A DNA stretch of 64,000 nt from contig VTPC01008022.1 of the NCBI GenBank assembly GCA_011009095.1, positions 187,106-251,105 on the forward strand, read 5' to 3'. This document shows, in pieces, positions 57,102 through 64,000 of this stretch. Under the pieces are notes generated by a model. It saw nothing but the letters and a program-made list of their open reading frames with translations. It was not told the DNA's origin and did not search any database. Within the stretch, counting starts at the first letter, position 1. Every line of letters begins with the position of its first letter. Origin of the DNA: Ignelater luminosus. Taxonomy: Eukaryota; Arthropoda; Insecta; Coleoptera; Elateridae. The translations under genes and the position numbers were made by a program.

Positions 57102-58297
57102 CGAGGGCGGTTCAGTAAGTACCCGTGTTTGACGACAGAAGGCGTTCCTGAGGGAAGTTGGTGTTATCATCGTGTGCTGCCATCTATCAAACGACGGTAT
57201 AACAAATTTGAGTAAGACGTGTTTCGTGATTTTAGCTAAGATGGAAAAAGAGCAGTATCGTTCGGTAATTCGCTTTCTGTTTTTGGATGGGAAAAAAATG
57301 CGAGGAGATAAAAGCAAAGTTGGATGCTGTTTATGGGGACACTTCGCCATCTATGACTACAGTTAGATATTGGTTCAACGAATTTAAACGTGGGCGAACA
57401 TTCGTTTTTGATGAGGAGCGACCAGGACGCCCGGCAGACGTGGTTATCGAGAAAATCATTCAAAAAGTCCACGACATGATTCTCGCTGATCGACGAACGA
57501 AAGTGCGTGAAGTAGCAGAGGCCGTAGGTGTGTTGACCGGAACGGCAATTAATATTTTACATGATAAGCGATTGCTAACGGTGGACAACAAGCGGATGCG
57601 GCTGTTAACTTCGAAGCAGTGTTTGGAGCAATTTAAGCGAAATCCGAAGGAGTTTTTGCGTCGAATTGTCACCGTTGATGAAACCTGGATTCATCATTAC
57701 ACACCAGAAACTAAGCAACAATCAAAACAACGGATTTCTCCCGGTGAATCTGCTCCAAAGAAGGCGAAGATGGTTTCATCGGCCGGAAAGGTCATGGCGA
57801 CGATTTTTTGGGATGAGAACGGCGTCATCCTCATGGATTTTTTAGAAAAAGGAAGAACGATCACTGGACAATACTACAGTGAGTTATTAGAAGGAGACAC
57901 GGCCGCATTTGGCGAAAAAGAAGGTGCTGTTTCACCACGATAACGCACCAGCACATTCATCCGGAGTTGTCGCCGCCAAACTGCATGAATTGCGTTATGA
58001 ATTGCTGCCGCACCCCCCGTATTCACCCGATCTGGCTCCCTGCGACTTTTTCTTGTTTCCTAACATGAAGAAATGGCTCGCGGGAAAAAAATTTAGCTCA
58101 AACGAGGAAGTCATCGCCGAGAGAGGCGTATTTTGGAGAGTTCGACAAATCCTATTTTTTGGAGGGGTTAAAAAAATGGCAGGAACGTTGGGAGAAGTGT
58201 ATATTTCTAAAAGGAGACTATGTTGAAAAATAAAAAACAATTTTTGAAAAAAATTATGTCTTCATTTCTAACACGGGTACTTATTGAACCGCCCTCG
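57102..58297 (+). mobile_element. Full-length but broken DD34D mariner transposon
   Basis: A 1196-base element with 28-base inverted ends (57102-57129, starting CGAGGGCGGTTCAGTAAGTA, and 58270-58297) that differ at a single position. TA dinucleotides flank both sides (57100-57101 and 58298-58299). The transposase inside is frameshifted, so the copy cannot move by itself, but near-identical ends suggest fairly recent insertion. Confidence 0.92.
57241..58226 (+). pseudogene. Broken mariner (DD34D) transposase
   Basis: Start MEKEQYRSVIRFLFLDGKK (57241) is in one frame. The rest of the DNA-binding region and most of the catalytic domain follow in another (57287-57943: KCEEIKAKLDAVYGDTSPSM, EERPGRPADVV, TVDETWIHHYTPETK with the first Asp). 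The end is in a third frame (57909-58110: VLFHHDNAPAHSSG with the second Asp, HPPYSPDLAPCDFFLFPN with the third Asp, 34 residues between). Frameshifts lie in the A-run at 57291-57297, near 57910-57930 and after NEEVIAE near 58115. Compared with related mariners about 14 residues are also missing between NILHDK and RLLTVDNKRM. Not functional. Confidence 0.9.
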
Positions 58298-58559
58298 TAT
58301 GTTGACAAATTCTTCTCTCTTTGTTCTTACAACTGATGTCTTCCTTGGATTAAATGTGTCTAAACTCACAAACTCTGCAAAGGGGCGTAATTCCTTTACG
58401 AAGCTATTCGGGCTCTAGTTCAGGCATTTGGTACAAAATAAAAAAAAGTTTTGGTGAAGTTTTGATTTTTGGTACTATATGGTATTTTGGGTCGCTGAAC
58501 ACGAATCAGATGTTTGCCAACAAGAATTTTCTTGGGAAATAAGTCTTTTCCCAAAGAAA

Positions 58560-59230
58560 CGTGTAAAAACGGACAGCACTCTGTAAGAGTCTACCACCAG
58601 AATGGCATTGGCTGGGGGTAGAAACAAATGCTGAAGAGTGGGAATGAAGAAGAACAAATATTAGCCTTGAGCCTGTGATCACTCTTTCACCACCTGCTCT
58701 CCCTGAATTATTGAAGCTCGTATCCTGTAAGTGTACGAAGAACTGCCAGCGCAATTGTGGGTGCAGAAAGGCAAGGCTTTGCTGCTCTAGCATTTGCCTC
58801 AATTGCGAGGGAGGCTGTACCAAAAACGCAGTGGTGGGCGAGGATAAAAATAACAAATTGAACATCAAAACCGAGCTAGAAATGGATGGCCCACCCGTTG
58901 TACAGTCAACTCATAAAGTAATGTCGCAAAATGTTTTACATTTTACCGTTTAACTTCTCATTTAATAGCAAATTCTGCATTTCATCGATTAACTAAGATT
59001 AATTTATTAAGTTAGTATTTATGGATTGCAAAGATTGTCATTAATTTTGACATTACATACCAGAATGTAAATCATTTTGCGACATTACTTTATGAGTTGA
59101 CTGTATCAGTAGACCCAATGGAAGAATAAAGAATATATTCTACAATATTTGAAGTAATAAGAATATCCACTAATTCCATACATTTATTTTCTATGTTGCA
59201 GATGTCGATGATCAGCCGGGGCCTTCTAAA
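58560..59230 (+). pseudogene. CXC (tesmin/TSO1-like) cysteine-rich domain fragment
   Basis: Around 58603-58850 the frame reads LPPEWHWLGVETNAEEWE, then, after a break, LPELLKLVSCKCTKNCQRNC and GCRKARLCCSSICLNC. The spacing C-x-C-x4-C-x3-C-x-C-x6-C-C resembles CXC domains, and the preceding LPPxEWxW...TxxPPAPxELLKL context is common in a class of arthropod proteins of unknown function ending this way. After TTGCAG near 59193 a tail DVDDQPGPSKRWRK and a stop fit that class's C-terminus. A 201-base MITE sits between (58903-59103). The fragment is incomplete upstream and broken. Whether the parent was a host gene or carried by a mobile element I cannot say. Confidence 0.45.
58903..59103. mobile_element. 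TA-flanked MITE with 31-base perfect inverted repeats, 201 bases
   Basis: Left end CAGTCAACTCATAAAGTAAT (58903) and its reverse complement at 59103 match perfectly for 31 bases and imperfectly beyond. TA flanks both sides (58901-58902 and 59104-59105). It is a palindromic Tc1/mariner-type MITE without coding capacity, inserted just after the CXC-domain ORF segment. Confidence 0.85.
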
Positions 59231-59239
59231 AGATGGAGG

Positions 59240-60985
59240 AAATAAATATGAATAATTAATATTACTTTTTTACTACTAATTTTACTTTAAGCTCTCAATA
59301 TCTGTAAATAAAGTATTTAGTAGCAACCAGGCATTTTTTGCCGAATTGATTCTACGCGCGCTAGCAGCAAAATCGTTTATCTCAGATACATAAAATATCG
59401 TCAATTACATCACCTTTGATATGGTCAGCATGGTAAACATTTGCGTAAAATAGCTAGATTTCGTGTTAAATTTACGTAAAGTGCCGTAATTCCCGTTATT
59501 GGGAGTTTTGGCTATTGACACCCATTTTCGCGGCGCTCTCGCAGATAAACTATTAATCGGAGAAAAAACCCTAAATACATAAAATGTAGGAAATCTTATC
59601 TTCTTTAGATTTATATAGGATCACTGTTTACGTAAAATGCATACTTTTGGAGTTATTTAGAAAAAACGAAAAAAGTCTGTTTTTACACGTTCTTTTTGGG
59701 AAAAAATCTATTTCCAGAGAAAATTTTTGTTGGCAAACCTCTGATTCGTGTTTAGTAACCCAAAATACTTTCCCCTATTAGCCTTTTTTGAGCACTTAAT
59801 GACTGGACTACTTGGCCTGCAAATTATATTGATTGAATATTATTATTAATTAATAATATTTTTCTGTGACTGTTCAATAATATAGCCGTTATACGCGTAA
59901 CCATAGGGATATAACCATACTCATAAAACACTAGTGAATTGTATGGATTTTATTCACTGGCGGTGTTTTGTTGGTTGCCTATTTATAGATATATACAAAA
60001 TAGAAATTGTTATAATCTCAAACTGTTTATTGTCAGAAAAAAATTTGGACATCGTCTTCAGAGGATTCTTGTATTCCAGGTCTAAAACTCTTTTTGTGAA
60101 GATTGTTTACTTTCATAAACTTCTACATATTCAAGAATTTGGACATCGAATCCCTTAGGGGAATCCACCTCCAGATCTTCCTCAGAAGTGTTAGAATCGT
60201 AGATAGAACGTCGTATTCTAATGGCACATCTTCATCCTCTTGAATAATAGCCTACATTATGTGCTCGTTGAATAATATACTATTAATTTGTATCGTTCGA
60301 ATATTACACATAGGTGCAGATGATATTATGTATTATTCATTATTTTTCCTCCTTTAAATCATAATTCTTTGTTCTAGTAAAAGTTGAAGTTTTCCTCTCT
60401 TATAAAAAATTGCTGATGTAAATATTTATATAATTTTCCTTCAAATGGTTATGTGTAATTAGTGATAAGATAGATGATAAATACATGAAGTAAATTAATG
60501 AAGTTAGTCTTTCAAACAACTTGAATGTTGAAGCTTGCAATAAAATACTAATTTGTAATAAATATTTCTTTATTTAACAATTAAATATAATTTGCAGCGA
60601 CCTGAACTGTGTTACCTGAAGTGGTATTAACTTTTTTTAATGTTTTTCTAAGACAAAACAATTAAAACTTAATCGATAACTAAATTTAATTCGATGTTGT
60701 TGCAAAACCTCACGTTTAGCTTTACGCTAGTTATCAGAAATACAACTAATAATTAATATTAGCAATGTTTTTCTGTGCAGAATCAAACAACTTCTTGAGC
60801 GTTGAGATTGAGTCCTGTCTTGGATGAAAACTACCTTTTATCGTTAATTTTTTAGTGACACCTCTAATTCCATAGCAAGACACCTTTCCTCGTGATGTCG
60901 CAGAAAAAGTGCCGCTTAGCCCCACTTTCACAATCTTTTGATGGAAACAGATTGATTAAGTATTTTTTTTTTGTTTTTGTACTGA
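59240..60985. other. AT-rich spacer, no gene seen
   Basis: Short ORFs at 59934-60158 and 60746-60931 have no recognisable family, splice context or codon pattern. Nothing else supported. Confidence 0.35.
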
Positions 60986-60989
60986 GCAC

Positions 60990-62110
60990 ATTTTCAAGAA
61001 CAAACAAAATGCGTTCCATGAGTTCCAAGAAAATTGAATTCTTTTGGGCTCACTTTGGCAAACCTCAAAACTTATTTTTATTTAGGATGCTGATAAAACA
61101 GAGGTAACTTCCGTTAAGTTAACCTAAAATTGCCCGTTCTTGAATCGTGTATCCCCTTTTACCCTCGCTGACTTTATCAGAATTCTAAACATTTAATATT
61201 ATCTACATCTCGGAAGATTCTAGATCACATCCGAGTTTAGTATCAGGAAACTGTAGAATTCTCTTCTATTTCTCTGTAAGTTCATAATTTCCCAGCAATA
61301 ATGAGTAGAAAGGCCATAATGCTGTTTAACCATGCTAAGATTAGATTTAAAGAATCTAAAATTTCAATTTGTAGACTTTTGTTTATTTTGTAAAAACGGT
61401 ATACCCAGTGTTTTGGATTATTTAGCTATCTTGTGATTTCTCCTCTGACGAGTCTTCTATGTCTTACATATTTTTGAGTACACTTTATATTCTTTGCAGC
61501 TTTTGATAGGGGTGCACCTTTTTGTCAAAGTTTCTTTTTCGTCTACTATGATAGCGGCAGAAAAAGTGGAATTCTTACTTTCCTAGCTTTTGCTCGGTTT
61601 ACCTATCGAACAGTTAGTCAGTTACGTATCTACCTAGTTCCTGAAACACTAAATTCATAAACACAATTATTATTGTCGCCAGATCAGATTCACTCTTGTT
61701 TGGATTTTTAGAATTTTAGAAATCTTTGTCTACCAGATTTTCTAATCCGAAAACTATTCTGCACTTTTTATTTTAACTTTGTTCTGGTTGTAGAGATTCA
61801 CACGTTTTAAGGTTTTTCCTGTCGTTTTTGATATTTAAAGGAGTGAAGCATCAGAATGTCGTTTCCTTTTTAGATCTCAAATATTATGTACAATAAACGA
61901 ATATAGTACGTACAAGTGCAGACAATGTAGCCACCCGTAACTAAGTAAGTACAATTTTATAGAATTTACATAAAGATAAAGCTACAAACCTCCCTTCTAG
62001 GTTATTTGCAAAATGCCATTATGCCGCGTCATGTCAATAACACGACTAACAATGCAGGTAGTAAAAACTTGCACAGGCTGGGTTTTCTAGTCGGGCCTTT
62101 ACGCTGTGTG
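60990..62110 (+). repeat. ~1.1-kb array flank, inverted copy of 54041-55150
   Basis: Mirror copy of the flank at 54041-55150. Shared phrases include TTCTTTTGGGCTCACTTTGGCAAACCT (as TTTGGGCTCA...TTTGGCAAACCTC), GACGAGTCTTCTATGTCTTA, TGCAGACAATGTAGCCAC and GGTTATTTGCAAAATGCCAT. It leads into the 9-base array at 62110. Confidence 0.7.
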
Positions 62111-62460
62111 GATTAAAGCTCGGGTTCGGGCCGGAACAGACTTTAGTTTAGTTTAGCTTCTCGGGCCGACGTCCGGTCAATCGGGCCTACGTCCAGTCAA
62201 TCGGGCCTACGGCCCGTTGTGTCTTGTCAGAGCTGTTGAGCTATTGGACTTCTCGGGCTGTTAGATCACTCGAGTCGTGGGCCTTTTAGGCTTCTCGGGT
62301 TTTTGGGTTTTTTACATCTATTAGGCTGTTTGGATATCGTGGGCCCTCGGGTCTCTTAGATCCGTCAAATTATTTGGATCTTGCCGGTCGTTGGGTCTTT
62401 TCGGCTTCTCGGCCCTTCGGGTGACTCATATCTATGAGTCTGTTTGGATCTCGCTAGCCG
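62110..62460 (+). repeat. 9-base-period array, third copy
   Basis: Phrases such as TCGGGCCTACG, CTTCTCGGG, TTGGATCTCG, TCGGCTTCTCGG repeat with a ~9-base period in the same orientation as 42108-42790. The array runs straight into the copia-type fossil at ~62454. Confidence 0.7.
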
Positions 62461-64000
62461 TCGCACCGGGCAGTTTTCATTAGAATTGTATTTAGCCTGT
62501 CGGCTACGTCGTTATGTTCAGGGTTTCTGGGAACTGTATATTCAATTTTTATGCCCTTTGTTCGATAAATTTTCCTGAAAGCTTTAGAACTATACTCCCC
62601 TCCACTGTCACGCCTTAATCTCTCAGTTTGTGTGTCCAGTTTAGCATCGATTGTGTTTAAGTAATTTTCGGATTTTTTAGTAACCTCGCACTTCCTTTCA
62701 AGCAAAGAGTCCACATAAAATGGGAGTAATGATCTATAAAAGTGGCGTAATACCTCATCTCATCATGTGTGACTGGGCATATCGGGCCACAAATACCTGT
62801 CCAAATCACCTCCAATAACCTGTTTGGTTTTACCTCCTCAGGGATTTTATGGAACGGCAGTCGTGTCTGTTTGGTTTTTAAACAGACTTTGCAGATTTCA
62901 GATATGGGATACTTCGATGGCCTCCGCGGGTGCAATATATGTTATATGGAAGATATGCCATTCCACATCTCCTTAACAAATTTTAAACAGGTCTGTGAGT
63001 TAAAAGTTGCAGGTGGAAAGATGGAAAACAGATGTTATTCTCGATGCCTGAAAGCTATTAGAGTATCACAACGGCCATTGACGTCATACTTAGACTTTGT
63101 AAAGGCCGAGTTATTGTTCGAAGAGCCGAGACAGTTTAAGAGCAGGAAGTTACTAACTACACAGCAGGATACAAATGTCACGGAAGAAAGAATAATAAAA
63201 ATAATAATAAAAAATAGTATATCTAATAATAGAGGCTCTAGTAATCTCGTTCAAACAAAATCACGAAATGAACCAGAAATCTTATTTATGACAAATAAGA
63301 AATAAAACGAGGATGCAAATTTTACTTTGGGCGATGAAATAAGGTTTGTCATCGACAGTGGAGCTATAAACCATCTAGTAACAAAAGAAGTCGGAAATTT
63401 TATTATCAATGAATTCTGATATAGGTGTGGCAAAGTCAGGACACTGTATCAAGGCCCTGGAGCAAGCAGACCTCAAATTGCTCACTCAAACTGGGAGCTT
63501 CAGCTTCAGAGACGTATGGGTGTGCCATGATTTATCATGTAACCTTCTATTTGTGAAAAAGCTTCAGCAGGCTGGGCTGAAAGTTATTTTTAGAAAGGAT
63601 CAAGTACTGATAAAGAAAGAGGTAAAAACAGTACTAACGAGGCAGTTGGAGGGAAACCTTCTCATAACCAAGATACAAATTCCTAAAAACGTAACAGTTT
63701 ATGTTATTCCAAGCCACGCAGTTTTCTTTGCAATTTAACTTGCATTGCAATTCGCTTTTTGGTGTATATACCCGAAAGTGTTTCGATCATTTCTTTTGTT
63801 GTTTTCTTTAATTTTACGACTTCCAGCATATTATCGGCAAGACATTGCACAATGATGTTTCTTGCTTAAACATCATTTTGTTCAGACGTGACCTGCTAGG
63901 CTGCATCAGCCGGAGGTTCTGTTTTGTTACTTCCAGCAGTATATTAACTCTGAATTCCCTACGAGTCTCACATTTTTTCCGCCACATGCGAGGAATTTTT
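62454..64000. mobile_element. Broken copia-type fossil, second copy, parts in mixed orientation
   Basis: Same family as the fossil at 1-3260. Integrase-type sequence lies on the minus strand (62454-62935: HPRRPSKYPISEIC, KIPEEVKPNRLLEV). The gag/protease-side middle lies on the plus strand (about 62960-63720: GVAKSGHCIKALEQADLKLL, KVIFRKDQVLIKKE). A gag segment is again on the minus strand from about 63730 and runs off the window. It is broken in several places and not functional; the right-hand LTR, if any, lies beyond the window. Confidence 0.8.

Overview
The window is nuclear DNA of an insect. Evidence: GT-AG introns, many only 47-64 bases long, secreted beta-1,3-glucan-recognition genes of an arthropod type, Tc1/mariner elements, copia- and gypsy-type fossils and AT-rich spacers. 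A beetle is plausible, but the sequence alone does not settle the order. I saw no rRNA, CRISPR or prokaryotic features.

Left third (1-25.8 kb): a broken copia-type fossil holds a 1.1-kb terminal-inverted-repeat insertion (1-3260). It is followed by a ~47-base tandem array and an apparently intact DD41D (rosa-type) mariner with perfect 31-base ends (4905-6209). Two secreted orphan genes follow: a four-exon plus-strand gene of 175 residues (8272-9853) and a three-exon minus-strand gene of 280 residues with a 6.7-kb intron (14627-22251). Three arrays of a degenerate ~120-base unit, sharing parts of their flanks, lie in and beside that second gene.

Centre (25.8-40.3 kb): a gypsy-type fossil with a nested solo-LTR-like insert is followed by the most striking gene. 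It is a plus-strand beta-glucan recognition protein / GNBP with seven consecutive CBM39 domains and one non-catalytic GH16-like domain: 13 exons, 1224 residues predicted, with every splice phase fitting. Each CBM39 is a single phase 1-1 exon. Its 5.4-kb intron is filled by a diverged ~100-150-base tandem repeat with a LINE fragment inside.

Right third (40.3-64 kb): a second GNBP of conventional build (signal peptide, one CBM39, Thr-rich linker, GH16-like; 494 residues, 8 exons) lies on the minus strand at 46080-56185. It converges on the first gene and shares its GH16 exon boundaries. Around and inside it are tandem arrays (a 9-base-period array, a ~96-base array, a ~280-base array), several short TA-flanked MITEs, a hAT-like MITE, a broken DD34D mariner, a CXC (tesmin/TSO1-like) domain fragment and a second copia-type fossil with parts in mixed orientation.

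The two GNBP genes would act in the haemolymph as sensors of fungal or bacterial beta-1,3-glucan upstream of prophenoloxidase or Toll signalling. That is family knowledge; the sequence itself shows the domains and the missing GH16 catalytic motif. Exon structures here were read by eye from splice consensus, frame and domain continuity and have not been checked against transcripts.
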